Below, piece after piece: positions 44,482-52,590 of a stretch of DNA of 64,000 nt. The position numbers and the translations under genes were made by a program. The notes below the pieces were generated by a model, which saw nothing but the letters and a program-made list of their open reading frames with translations, made no database searches and was not told the origin of the DNA. This DNA is from Cohnella endophytica (lineage in GTDB: Bacteria > Bacillota > Bacilli > Paenibacillales > Paenibacillaceae): NCBI RefSeq assembly GCF_003628305.1, contig NZ_RBZM01000002.1:124001-188000 (forward strand), written 5' to 3'. The number at the start of each line of letters is the position of its first letter. Within the stretch, counting starts at the first letter, position 1.

Positions 44482-45060
44482 ATGCATAGAATGGATGAAA
44501 TTCTGGCTTATAATCGCGAATTCGTGAAAAACAAAAGCTACGAGGAATATTTAACGACGAAATTCCCCGAGAAAAGATTGGTTATCGTCACTTGCATGGA
44601 TGCGAGGCTTACCGAGTTGCTTCCCAAGGCGATGAACCTGAAAAACGGAGACGCCAAGATTATCAAGAACGCCGGGGCGATCATCACCGCGCCGTTCGGG
44701 AATATTATGCGGAGCGTTCTCGTCGCGCTTTACGAGCTAGCGGCGAACGAAGTGTTTATCATCGGGCATCACGAGTGCGGAATGACGGGGATCGATCCGA
44801 ATAAGGTCGTGTCCCATATGAAAGAGCGCGGCATCCAAGAGCATGTTATTCACACGCTCCGCCATTCGGGCATGAACCTGAACCGTTGGTTAACCGGCTT
44901 CGACAACGTGAAGGAAAGCGTCGAGAACAGCGTCGACATCGTGCGCAACCACCCCTTGCTGCCTCCCGAAACGCCCGTTCACGGACTCATTATTCATCCC
45001 GAAACCGGCGAACTCGAGATGGTCACGGACGGTTATCTCCACCTGGAAGCTCGCGGCTAA
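44482..45060 (+). CDS. Beta-class carbonic anhydrase
   Basis: A 192-residue zinc enzyme that interconverts carbon dioxide and bicarbonate, similar to B. subtilis YtiB. Zinc ligands are visible as Cys and Asp in VTCMDARL (near 37-44) and His/Cys in IIGHHECGM (near 94-102); KIIKNAGAI near 63 is the conserved loop. ATG 44482 (MHRMDEILAYN) matches the family start and has AGGGGTGA about 8 bases upstream; a GTG at 44470 is less likely. Its 3' end overlaps the convergent DUF309 gene by 38 bases. Confidence 0.92.
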   Translation: MHRMDEILAYNREFVKNKSYEEYLTTKFPEKRLVIVTCMDARLTELLPKAMNLKNGDAKIIKNAGAIITAPFGNIMRSVLVALYELAANEVFIIGHHECGMTGIDPNKVVSHMKERGIQEHVIHTLRHSGMNLNRWLTGFDNVKESVENSVDIVRNHPLLPPETPVHGLIIHPETGELEMVTDGYLHLEARG

Positions 45061-45592
45061 GCGCTTTGCGCTTGGCCGCCTCTGCCCGGGCGATCACGAC
45101 TTCGCTGCGATCCCTCGTCAGGTGGCGGTGAATGACGTTATCCCCGGCTTCAAGCCCCGCAATGCCCCATGAGTAACCGAGCTCGCGGCAACGCTCTTCG
45201 GCGGCAGAGCGCAATACCGGATCGACGAGCGGCAATTCGATGTCTGCATACGTCGCTTCGGGTTTCCGCCATTCCTCGGCCGCTCTGCTTAGCGCGATCG
45301 CGAGTTTTTTTCCATCCAAACCCAGTTCGTCGAAATTCCCCGCCATCGCTTCCGCCTCTGCTTCTACCGCCGCTTTGCCCATCAATTTCGCGGCCCCCGT
45401 CCAATTGCCTCTCCTCGCATGGTACAGGCATACCGGGATTCGAATCAGCACGAGCCAGCAACCGATATACGGGGAATCGGGGTTTTCCTTCCAATATTCT
45501 TCCATGATTTCATGGCACTCGAAATAGTCGCGGGAACCGTAATACTCCGCCAGATAATCGATGAATCGTTCCGGATAAGGAAATACGTTCAA
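45023..45592 (-). CDS. DUF309 domain protein
   Basis: A 189-residue helical protein of the DUF309 family, with the conserved pattern YFECHEIMEEYWK near 22-34 (a His-x-x-x-Glu/Trp helix) and IPVCLYHARRGNWTGAAKLM near 52-71. Function unknown; a C-terminal extension of about 90 residues is not part of the core. I chose TTG 45592 because AGGAG lies 8 bases upstream and the sequence MNVFPYPERF fits; the frame is open further upstream but into low-coding sequence. Convergent with the carbonic anhydrase gene, the two overlapping at their ends. Confidence 0.8.
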   Translation of the reverse strand: MNVFPYPERFIDYLAEYYGSRDYFECHEIMEEYWKENPDSPYIGCWLVLIRIPVCLYHARRGNWTGAAKLMGKAAVEAEAEAMAGNFDELGLDGKKLAIALSRAAEEWRKPEATYADIELPLVDPVLRSAAEERCRELGYSWGIAGLEAGDNVIHRHLTRDRSEVVIARAEAAKRKALSRELPGGDNRP

Positions 45593-45811
45593 TGAATACA
45601 CTCCTCGCGTGCACGCACCTTCGACGCGCAAATCTATTCTTAAGCATACCTCAAAATGAGCTGTCGGACATCCCTCCAAAGCAATTACGCCGCCGGAATA
45701 CTCACAAAATGAATCTCTTAATAATTAACCCTATTAAATTTGAAACCCGCATGCCGCTTTTTCGTATAACCATCCATAGACCATCAAGTTTCAGAAGGAG
45801 CGTCATACATC

Positions 45812-46255
45812 ATGTGGAAAAAAGCATTGCTAGTGTTAAGCCTGTTCGCGTTCACGATCGCCGTTACGGTTCCGGTCGACAGCGCCGACGCAAGACCCCG
45901 TTCGTTCAGCTCGGGGAAGAAATCGTTCTCCAAAACGCCGCCAAAATCTCAAGATAGCGTGAGTAAAAGTTCCACCACCAATAAATCATCCACTTCCTCG
46001 ACCAGCGGAACGACCGCGAAGAAACCCGGATTTTTCAGCGGCGGCAGCTTCATGAAAGGCATGATGATCGGCGGTTTGGCCGGTTTGATGTTCGGCGGAA
46101 TGTTCGGATCTGGCTTCCTCGCCAGCATGATGGGCTTTATCGTTAACGCGCTTGCCTTAGTCGTATTGGTCGCCGTCGCCATGGCCGTCGTTAACGCCTT
46201 CAGACGCAGACGCCAGCCGCGTCCTCGCGAACAAGACGGCCCGCGTCGCTGGTAA
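45812..46255 (+). CDS. Small Ser-rich membrane protein, Tim44-anchor-like
   Basis: A 147-residue protein. A signal-like helix (about 4-22) ends in VDSADARPRSFSSGKK, then a Ser/Thr/Lys-rich stretch (about 30-70), then FSGGSFMKGMMIGGLAGLMFGGMFG (a Gly-rich helix, about 75-100) and a second hydrophobic helix (about 107-130) followed by a basic tail. This is the layout of the N-terminal part of bacterial 'Tim44-like' membrane proteins, without their soluble domain. ATG 45812 follows AGAAGGAG. YxcD-like gene follows 6 bases later. Confidence 0.7.
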   Translation: MWKKALLVLSLFAFTIAVTVPVDSADARPRSFSSGKKSFSKTPPKSQDSVSKSSTTNKSSTSSTSGTTAKKPGFFSGGSFMKGMMIGGLAGLMFGGMFGSGFLASMMGFIVNALALVVLVAVAMAVVNAFRRRRQPRPREQDGPRRW

Positions 46256-46261
46256 CGGACG

Positions 46262-46540
46262 ATGAGACTCAGCATGGATCAAATCGTCAACGCCGTTTGC
46301 ATGAATTTGGCCGAGCGCCACGAAGTGCCGGTCGAATCCGTCGAAGTCGATCTCTTGTATGATGAAGCGCAAGGGTTCAGCGCCGAGGTCTGGGTGCAAG
46401 GACGGAGCCGCTTCATCATCGAAGCGAATATCAAGGAAGCGATCATGCGTTACGTATTGGCCGAATTCGAGCTCCGCGTCTACCCCTCGCAGATTACCCT
46501 CGACGTAGAAGACGAGATGTGGGCGGATATCGAGCAATAA
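46262..46540 (+). CDS. YxcD-like DUF2653 protein
   Basis: A 92-residue protein of the YxcD/DUF2653 family. It begins MRLSMDQIVNAVCMNLAERH and has the core EVDLLYDEAQGFSAEVWVQGR (given by its ends: about 27-47) and an acidic C-terminus. No function is known. The start at 46262 fits the family; a Met four codons in is possible. It follows the small membrane protein closely and ends before a strong bidirectional terminator, so both form a two-gene operon. Confidence 0.8.
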   Translation: MRLSMDQIVNAVCMNLAERHEVPVESVEVDLLYDEAQGFSAEVWVQGRSRFIIEANIKEAIMRYVLAEFELRVYPSQITLDVEDEMWADIEQ

Positions 46541-46550
46541 CGGACAAATG

Positions 46551-46610
46551 AAAAGGGTTTTCCCGGAAGTCATTCTGAAAATGACCGAGGGAAAACCCCT
46601 TTTTTTATTT
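46551..46610. terminator. Bidirectional terminator
   Basis: AAAAGGGTTTTCCC and GGGAAAACCCCTTTT form a long stem with a loop that has its own TCATT/AATGA pairing, then TTTTTTTATTT. It serves the YxcD-like gene (plus) and the sigma factor operon (minus). Confidence 0.9.
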
Positions 46611-46611
46611 C

Positions 46612-47088
46612 TCACATCCATTTGGATAATTGCGATTTTCCACGCCGGATGTAGGATTTGACGGTGTTTTCGGAGCAATCGAGCTGCCGCGCGATATCTC
46701 CGTAGCTGATCTGCTTATAGATCCGCATATAGATCGCCGCCCGCATGCGCGGCTTGAACCGTAATAGAAGTCGCCGGACGAGCCGATCGAACTCCCGATC
46801 TATGACAGCTTGCTCGGGATCCGACATGACCGACGCGGCTTGCGAGTCCAGCGGCGTCCAAGAAATTCGGCGATTGCGGCGCCATTGATCGACGAACAAC
46901 CGGTAGCCGGTCAGGTTCAGCCATCCCTTCGGATGTTCGGGCATGCGTTCCTGTTGGCAGAGCTTCAAGAAAACGTCGTGAACTAAATCCTTCGCTTCCT
47001 CCCGGTTGCGCGTCAGCTTGAACATGAATCGGCCGAGCGTGACCGAATGCGTAGCATACAGCTCATCCAGATTCCCCGCTTGCTCCAT
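46612..47088 (-). CDS. ECF-type RNA polymerase sigma factor
   Basis: A 158-residue sigma-70 family protein with region 2 (about 15-75: TLGRFMFKLTRNREEAKDLVHDVFLKL) and region 4 (about 105-155: helix-turn-helix SYGDIARQLDCSENTVKSYIRRGK). The region 1.1 and 3 parts are missing, as in ECF factors. ATG 47088 follows GGAGGTG by 9 bases. It is the last gene of the operon that begins with the solute-binding lipoprotein and overlaps the ABC gene by 26 bases. There is no anti-sigma gene beside it, so how it is held inactive is unclear. Intrinsic terminator follows at once. Confidence 0.88.
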   Translation of the reverse strand: MEQAGNLDELYATHSVTLGRFMFKLTRNREEAKDLVHDVFLKLCQQERMPEHPKGWLNLTGYRLFVDQWRRNRRISWTPLDSQAASVMSDPEQAVIDREFDRLVRRLLLRFKPRMRAAIYMRIYKQISYGDIARQLDCSENTVKSYIRRGKSQLSKWM

Positions 47089-48064
47089 TCGTCCGTTCAC
47101 CTCCGTCCTCGGACGAACAATCGGATTTCGCAGACGTCATCGTTGCCGAAGCAACCTCCGGAGGACCGATCGAGACGCGTTTTCCATCGAACTCGAGAAC
47201 GGCTTTGCCCTGTACGTTCATCGCGTCTAGATACGCCTTAGGAATTTGCAACCGGCCGACGCGGTCGACGACGACATATTCCTCATGGCGAGCGCCGAAC
47301 GCGGAATCGGACGAAGCAACGATAACGGTCCCGTCCGTACCGGCTAAAGAAGCCTTATCCGCATGAACGCGTTCCTCATCGTCCGACTCCCGTCTTACCC
47401 ATTCCGTGCTCGTCAATCCGTCCCGGATCGCCACGACGCGGTCGACTTTGCCGGCCACCGAGAGATCGTGCGTGACGATGACGATCGTTACTCCCATTTC
47501 CCGGTTAAGCCTGCGGAAAATACCGAGAATCTGCTCTCCCGTAGCGCTGTCCACCGAGCCCGTCGGCTCGTCGGCAAGTACGAGCTGCGGCCGGTTGGAG
47601 AGCGCGATCGCGATCGCCACTCTTTGCTGCTCGCCTCCACTCAGCTGCGCGAGCCGGCTTTTCATCCGATGTTCGAGTCCGACCGCGCTCAGCAATTGCT
47701 TCGCGTACGCGCGGTCGGCTTTGCCTTGGATCAGCATCGGCAACTCTACGTTCTGCAGCGCGGTCAAATAAGGGACTAAATTCCGTCCGTTGTTCTGCCA
47801 GATGAATCCGACCGTGCTTCGCTTGTATTCGATCAGTTGCTCCTTGGTCATTTTGAGCAAGTCCCACTTTCCCACGGAGGCTTGGCCCGCCGAAGGTTTG
47901 TCCAGTCCGCCCAGAATGTTGAGCAAGGTCGATTTGCCGCTGCCGCTGTTACCGATGATGGCCATCATTTCGCCCTGTTCGATCGTCATGTTCAGACCCT
48001 GCAAGGCAACGACCTCGATCTCGTCGGTTTTGAATATTTTCACCAGTCCTTCGCAATGAATCAT
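47063..48064 (-). CDS. MacB/LolD-type ABC ATPase with AbrB-like C-terminal domain
   Basis: A 333-residue ATPase. The first 230 residues are a LolD/MacB-type domain: Walker A GNSGSGKST (38-46), Q-loop WQN, signature LSGGEQ (141-146), Walker B LVLADEP (161-167), H-loop His199. About 262-302 then reads YVVVDRVGRLQIPKAYLDAM...GKAVLEFDGKRVSI, the pattern of an AbrB/SpoVT swapped-hairpin domain (GRxxIP, then a strand with DG). A Ser/Thr/Gly-rich tail follows. Such a fusion is unusual. ATG 48064 follows AAGGAGG. It pairs with the FtsX-like permease 29 bases upstream. Confidence 0.85.
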   Translation of the reverse strand: MIHCEGLVKIFKTDEIEVVALQGLNMTIEQGEMMAIIGNSGSGKSTLLNILGGLDKPSAGQASVGKWDLLKMTKEQLIEYKRSTVGFIWQNNGRNLVPYLTALQNVELPMLIQGKADRAYAKQLLSAVGLEHRMKSRLAQLSGGEQQRVAIAIALSNRPQLVLADEPTGSVDSATGEQILGIFRRLNREMGVTIVIVTHDLSVAGKVDRVVAIRDGLTSTEWVRRESDDEERVHADKASLAGTDGTVIVASSDSAFGARHEEYVVVDRVGRLQIPKAYLDAMNVQGKAVLEFDGKRVSIGPPEVASATMTSAKSDCSSEDGGERTNGASGESG

Positions 48065-48093
48065 TGCCCGGGTCCCTCCTTCGTCCAATCCTG

Positions 48094-50886
48094 TTATCTT
48101 TCTTCGCCGAGCTTCACGGCTTGGGAAATACGCAAGCGTCTCAGCTGCAAGAGGAGCAAGCAGGCTCCCGCCGCCAACATGACCCCGGTAGCCGCGTAAA
48201 GCTTAAGCGTATCCTCCGCTTCGAACACGATGCGGAACGGTGGCACTTGACGGTTGCCTTCCAAGCTTGCTCCTTGCAAGAAAGGGAGGAACAACCGGCT
48301 TGCGGCTTTCCCCAGCCCGATCCCCGCGGCGACCGACAATCCCGTCGTGAACAACTGCTCGAGCAGCAACATGGCGGTCAGCTGTCCTCGCGACAGTCCC
48401 ATCGCCCGCAATATCCCAAGCTGCACGACTCTCCGAGATAAAGTGAAAAACCAGAATATCAAGTAGCCGAGCAAAGATACTAGCAAGGAGATAAGAAAAC
48501 CAAGGCTGAGAATTCCAAAGACTCCGCCCTGCGCCGGGTGATTTCTTCGCAAAACGAGTTCGCCCCGAGCATCTTCAACCTGCGTGATGGCAATGCCGCG
48601 ATCGGCCAATTCATCCAACGCCGGGGCGAGCTTTGCGCCTTTTTTCATTTTCAGCCAAACCTCGTACGGAATTTTCTCGATCTGCTGATAGAGGTAATCC
48701 AGATTCGCGACGAAGAACGGAGATTCCTCCGGGTACAAGCTCGGCCAGTACGGCACGATACCGACGACGACCAAATCGACGGGCTCGTTATCGTATCCGA
48801 TCGTCAACTTAATCGGATCGCCTTCTTTTAAGCCGTGTTTATCGGCGAAATCCTTCGAGATCAACACGGCTTGCTCGGTCGTACCCAGGGCGTTGAGATA
48901 TTCATACGGAGATAACGGAAACAGATCTTCCCGGAACCATGCCGTCTTCGCGAAATCGACGTTATCGATGCCGATGACTTGTGCCGAACCTCCGGACTTG
49001 CCGCTTATTTCGACTTTGGCGGTCGATTTCATGACGCGCGCGGCGGATTCTATGCCTTCCAGGTTGGCGTAAGCCCCGAAAGAAGGCTCGTTATAATAGA
49101 TCTTGTTCTCGTCGTCCTCGTCTTGCACGCCCTCCCACGCCGCCTTCAGGACAACGTCGCCGCCATATTGGTATTTCGTGCGATCCGAAGCGTTCGTATC
49201 CATCGTTCGCGCGGCGGAAGAGTCGTATACGCCAAGCCCGATCGTTAGAATCAGCAGGATCATCAGAGGGTAAAAGGTGGCTGCCGAACGGGAAAGCTGG
49301 GTCAAAGTCAAATACATTGTAACCGGCATGCGGTTTTGTAAGAGCGCGTTCCAGCCATGGAGCAACAAAGGGAATGCGCGCAAGCATAGCAGACCCGCCG
49401 CGAAAACGAATAGCGCCGGAATGACGAAAATGACCGGCTGAATTTGAGCGACTCCCCCGCTACTGTCGACGGAAGCGATCTGTCCGGCATCCAGCAAGTA
49501 CCACCCCGCTGCCGCAGCGCCAAGTAATGCGACGTCTAAATACAACCGTTGCCAAAGCGGTTTGCGATCGTTACGAGCCCGTTGCCGCGAATGCTCCACG
49601 ATCGACGCTTCCGCGTAATTCCGTATCGGCGCAATCGTGGCGATAACGGCGAACAAAGTGGCCGCGATGCCGAAAATCCAAGACTCCCCGGTAAATCCGA
49701 CGGGGATGGACTTACGGCCAACGAAGGAGAGGAAGCCGCTGGACGAGCCGATCGTCTTGGCCATGAACCATGCCGCTCCCGATCCGATCAACAACGCAGC
49801 GGCTCCCAGCATCGTCGCTTCGATCGCATAGAGCAAAGCGATCTGCTTCGGACTGGCTCCCCTGCTATGCAGCACGGAAATGTCGCCTTTCTGCCTGGCG
49901 AGAGACTGTTGGGCGTTAAGCGTAATGAAATAAATCACCATCGCCAGCACAGGCGCGGCCAGCGCAAATAACATCGCTTGCAATTGCAGGCTCTGGCGAT
50001 TGAATTCATAGAGCATGTCCAGGAAAGACAAATTCACCTTCGTGTTCGCCAACATGCCGTGCAAATGGATTTCCAAACGCTGAAGCTCGCCGATAAGCGG
50101 CGATAAATCGCGGATACGAATATTGCCGAGATCGAACGCGAAAAACCAACTTGCCGAATCCAATACTAGTTTATTGTCCTTTAAGAGACCTTCTACCATC
50201 GTGATCTTGCTTACAAGCAACGTTGCGGCGAGCTTCTCTTTCCCGTCGATCGCCAGACTCGAATCCGCTTCGTCCTTCAATCGGTAAGTACCGGAAATAC
50301 GCACGGTCAGTCGCTTCGTCTTGCCGTCATCCTTCTTCGAATCGTAGAAAAAGGAATCGCCGACCTTCCAACCGTAACGGCTCAACGTCTCGTTAAACGC
50401 TAGCGCCTCGACTACGCCGTTCTGCACGCCGTCTTTGGGCATTTTACCATCCACAAGTTCGAGAAGTCCCTGCGGCAAGCTCTGCGCGGCTATTTCCATT
50501 CTCGCAAGCCGGCTAGCGGAACTAGCCGAAGCCGGATCCGCCGACCGGACCGTCGACGCTGGCAAGCTTATGCGGCTAGAGAAAGCATCCGCGGGGAAAC
50601 CGATACGGCCCGGCAACTGCTCGTTGATCCATGCGTCGGCTGCCGCTAGCCCTTCCAAATCCGTTTCGTCCCCGCCGCCCGACTGAAATTTCATGAAGAG
50701 GGAAGCTGCGGGAAGTCCCTTCGTCTTCTCCTGAAGCGATTCGGACACCAGTCGCTTTAGCGTTCCGTCCGCGTACATCGGAATGCTCATCGCGAACGCA
50801 GCCGTTACCGTTAGCCCCAGCAAGGTACTGAGCGTGAACCAGCGGTTTTGCCACATTTTCAGAAGGAGATAGACAAAAATACGCAT
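48094..50886 (-). CDS. Large FtsX/MacB-like ABC permease
   Basis: A 930-residue membrane protein of the FtsX-like permease family. After an N-terminal helix (about 14-37) and an extracytoplasmic region (about 40-295) come a block of helices (about 300-425), further helices (about 455-560), a second outside region (about 575-790) and three C-terminal helices (about 795-920). Two FtsX domains are present in one chain, so it may work as a fused dimer, as in large Firmicute lipoprotein/antimicrobial-type exporters. Its start overlaps the adaptor stop by one base (TAATG). Substrate unknown. Confidence 0.88.
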   Translation of the reverse strand: MRIFVYLLLKMWQNRWFTLSTLLGLTVTAAFAMSIPMYADGTLKRLVSESLQEKTKGLPAASLFMKFQSGGGDETDLEGLAAADAWINEQLPGRIGFPADAFSSRISLPASTVRSADPASASSASRLARMEIAAQSLPQGLLELVDGKMPKDGVQNGVVEALAFNETLSRYGWKVGDSFFYDSKKDDGKTKRLTVRISGTYRLKDEADSSLAIDGKEKLAATLLVSKITMVEGLLKDNKLVLDSASWFFAFDLGNIRIRDLSPLIGELQRLEIHLHGMLANTKVNLSFLDMLYEFNRQSLQLQAMLFALAAPVLAMVIYFITLNAQQSLARQKGDISVLHSRGASPKQIALLYAIEATMLGAAALLIGSGAAWFMAKTIGSSSGFLSFVGRKSIPVGFTGESWIFGIAATLFAVIATIAPIRNYAEASIVEHSRQRARNDRKPLWQRLYLDVALLGAAAAGWYLLDAGQIASVDSSGGVAQIQPVIFVIPALFVFAAGLLCLRAFPLLLHGWNALLQNRMPVTMYLTLTQLSRSAATFYPLMILLILTIGLGVYDSSAARTMDTNASDRTKYQYGGDVVLKAAWEGVQDEDDENKIYYNEPSFGAYANLEGIESAARVMKSTAKVEISGKSGGSAQVIGIDNVDFAKTAWFREDLFPLSPYEYLNALGTTEQAVLISKDFADKHGLKEGDPIKLTIGYDNEPVDLVVVGIVPYWPSLYPEESPFFVANLDYLYQQIEKIPYEVWLKMKKGAKLAPALDELADRGIAITQVEDARGELVLRRNHPAQGGVFGILSLGFLISLLVSLLGYLIFWFFTLSRRVVQLGILRAMGLSRGQLTAMLLLEQLFTTGLSVAAGIGLGKAASRLFLPFLQGASLEGNRQVPPFRIVFEAEDTLKLYAATGVMLAAGACLLLLQLRRLRISQAVKLGEER

Positions 50887-51941
50887 TATTTCCCCACGAC
50901 CTTCTGGCCTTCCTCGAGCCCCTTGATGATTTCGACGTCCGTCGTCGTCTGCACGCCGATCTCGACGTCTACCTCTCCTTTACTGCCGTCGGCATTCGAG
51001 ACGAGAACGTAGTTGCGCCCGTTTTGTTTCCTTAGAGCGGCGACGGGAATCGATAACGCGTTTTCCCTTCGTTCGACGATGACGGATGCGGACAAAGGCG
51101 TTCCATGCTGTACGTTCGCGGGCAATTTCTTCAAGTCGATCAACGCATACGAATCAAGCGAATCATCTCCCGTACGCGCCGTCGATATCGGGAGCCTTCT
51201 TACTTTGCCCGCATGGTCTCCCGCCGTATTGACGCTAACTAAAGCCTCCATGCCCGGAGCGATGATCTCCAGGTCGGCGGAAGCGAATTGTACGGCAACG
51301 ACGAGCGAATCCATATCGGCAAGCTGTCCGATCTTGTCGTACGCTTTCGCGATATCCCCTACCTCTGCCGTGAAGCTGACGATCGTCCCTCCGTAGGGTG
51401 CAAGCAGCTTCGAGTTTTGCAACTCGCTTCGCAAATCCGCTAAATCTTCCTTTAACAGCTTATAATCCAGCTGTTGCTTGCGGATCAGGATATCGCTGTC
51501 CGCGGAAACGTCCCGCAACGCGCTTTTCATGTCGAGTTCCGCTTTCTCCAGCTCGATTTCCTTACGCGATATTTGTTTCTCCGTATCTCCCGTATCGAGT
51601 ACCGCCAACACTTGGCCTTTCTTCACCTTATCGCCGGTTTTTACGCGAACGTCGACGATTCGGCGGTTATCCTGCTTGAAAAAGAGATTTTCCTCCTTTT
51701 CCGACATCAGCTTCCCGGAACCGCTCGCTTTGATTTCCAGCGTTCCTCGCTTAACCGGATATTCCGGCTTTTGCGAAATCTTCGGCGGTTTGATCGCGGG
51801 CAGCTTCTCCGCTCCTTCTTCCTGCGGCAACAAGGAACACCCCGTCGCTAACGACAAGCACGTCGCCGCTAGCAGCAACCCGGCGAGTCCTTTTTTTCTA
51901 ATCCGGAACGATTCGGCCATCGACCATTTGATAGACAACAT
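50886..51941 (-). CDS. HlyD/MacA-like adaptor lipoprotein
   Basis: A 351-residue membrane-fusion-type adaptor. A lipoprotein signal ends in LATGC (lipid-modified Cys near 35). The mature part has the biotinyl-lipoyl pattern VDVRVKTGDKVKKGQVLAVLD near 98-118, a coiled hairpin (about 120-175), LLAPYGGTIV near 181 and beta-barrel domains to the C-terminus. It should bridge the FtsX-like permease and the wall/outside. I chose ATG 51941 with GGGGGG 6 bases upstream; ATG 51920 is an alternative. Both overlap the upstream ATPase gene. Confidence 0.88.
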   Translation of the reverse strand: MLSIKWSMAESFRIRKKGLAGLLLAATCLSLATGCSLLPQEEGAEKLPAIKPPKISQKPEYPVKRGTLEIKASGSGKLMSEKEENLFFKQDNRRIVDVRVKTGDKVKKGQVLAVLDTGDTEKQISRKEIELEKAELDMKSALRDVSADSDILIRKQQLDYKLLKEDLADLRSELQNSKLLAPYGGTIVSFTAEVGDIAKAYDKIGQLADMDSLVVAVQFASADLEIIAPGMEALVSVNTAGDHAGKVRRLPISTARTGDDSLDSYALIDLKKLPANVQHGTPLSASVIVERRENALSIPVAALRKQNGRNYVLVSNADGSKGEVDVEIGVQTTTDVEIIKGLEEGQKVVGK

Positions 51942-52590
51942 CCGCCGCCCCCCATAAAGTAGAATCATGCGTGGTCATGCAGATCGCGATGCGCTCCTCC
52001 TCCACGATTTCCCGGAACGCTTCGATAATGCGCGCCGCCATGAGCGTATCGAGCTCGGCCGTAGGCTCGTCCGCCAGCAATAAACGGGGCCGGTGGGCAA
52101 TCGCTTTGGCGATCGCCACCCGTTGCTGTTCTCCCCCGGACAACTCGGACGGACGATGAAACGCGCGTTTCGTTAGACCTACGAGCTCCAGGCAACGATC
52201 GACCCGCTTCTTCCATTCCGCCCGGGGAATTCCCGCCATGCGCAAACTCAACTCGACGTTCTCCCGTGCCGTTAGGAGCGGCAGCAGCGCGAACGATTGA
52301 AAAATAAATCCGATTTCTTTCCGTCTGACGACCGTCAGCCGTTTATCGCTCCATTGTTGGAGGGGAAGGCCCCGGAACAACACTTCTCCTTCCGTTGGGC
52401 GATCAAGCCCTCCCAGCAAGTTGAGCAGCGTCGTTTTTCCGGAACCCGATCGTCCTCTCAGCATCGTAAGCCGGCGGGATTCAACGGACATCTCGATGCC
52501 CTTCAGCACTTCCAATTGCCGATTGCCCGAACGAAAGCTTTTGCGAACGCCTCTGACCTCTAGAAGCGTCTCTGACCCGACTATCGTCAT
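51898..52590 (-). CDS. LolD/MacB-type ABC ATPase
   Basis: A 230-residue ATPase with Walker A GRSGSGKT (46-53), Q-loop FQSFALLPLLTA near 95, signature LSGGEQQRVAIAKA near 147, Walker B LLLADEPTAELD near 171, and H-loop TTHDS near 210. It is the second LolD-type ATPase of the operon, so the system has two different nucleotide-binding subunits but only one permease with two FtsX domains. The start overlaps the solute-binding protein stop by one base (TAATG). Confidence 0.93.
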   Translation of the reverse strand: MTIVGSETLLEVRGVRKSFRSGNRQLEVLKGIEMSVESRRLTMLRGRSGSGKTTLLNLLGGLDRPTEGEVLFRGLPLQQWSDKRLTVVRRKEIGFIFQSFALLPLLTARENVELSLRMAGIPRAEWKKRVDRCLELVGLTKRAFHRPSELSGGEQQRVAIAKAIAHRPRLLLADEPTAELDTLMAARIIEAFREIVEEERIAICMTTHDSTLWGAADVVYQMVDGRIVPD

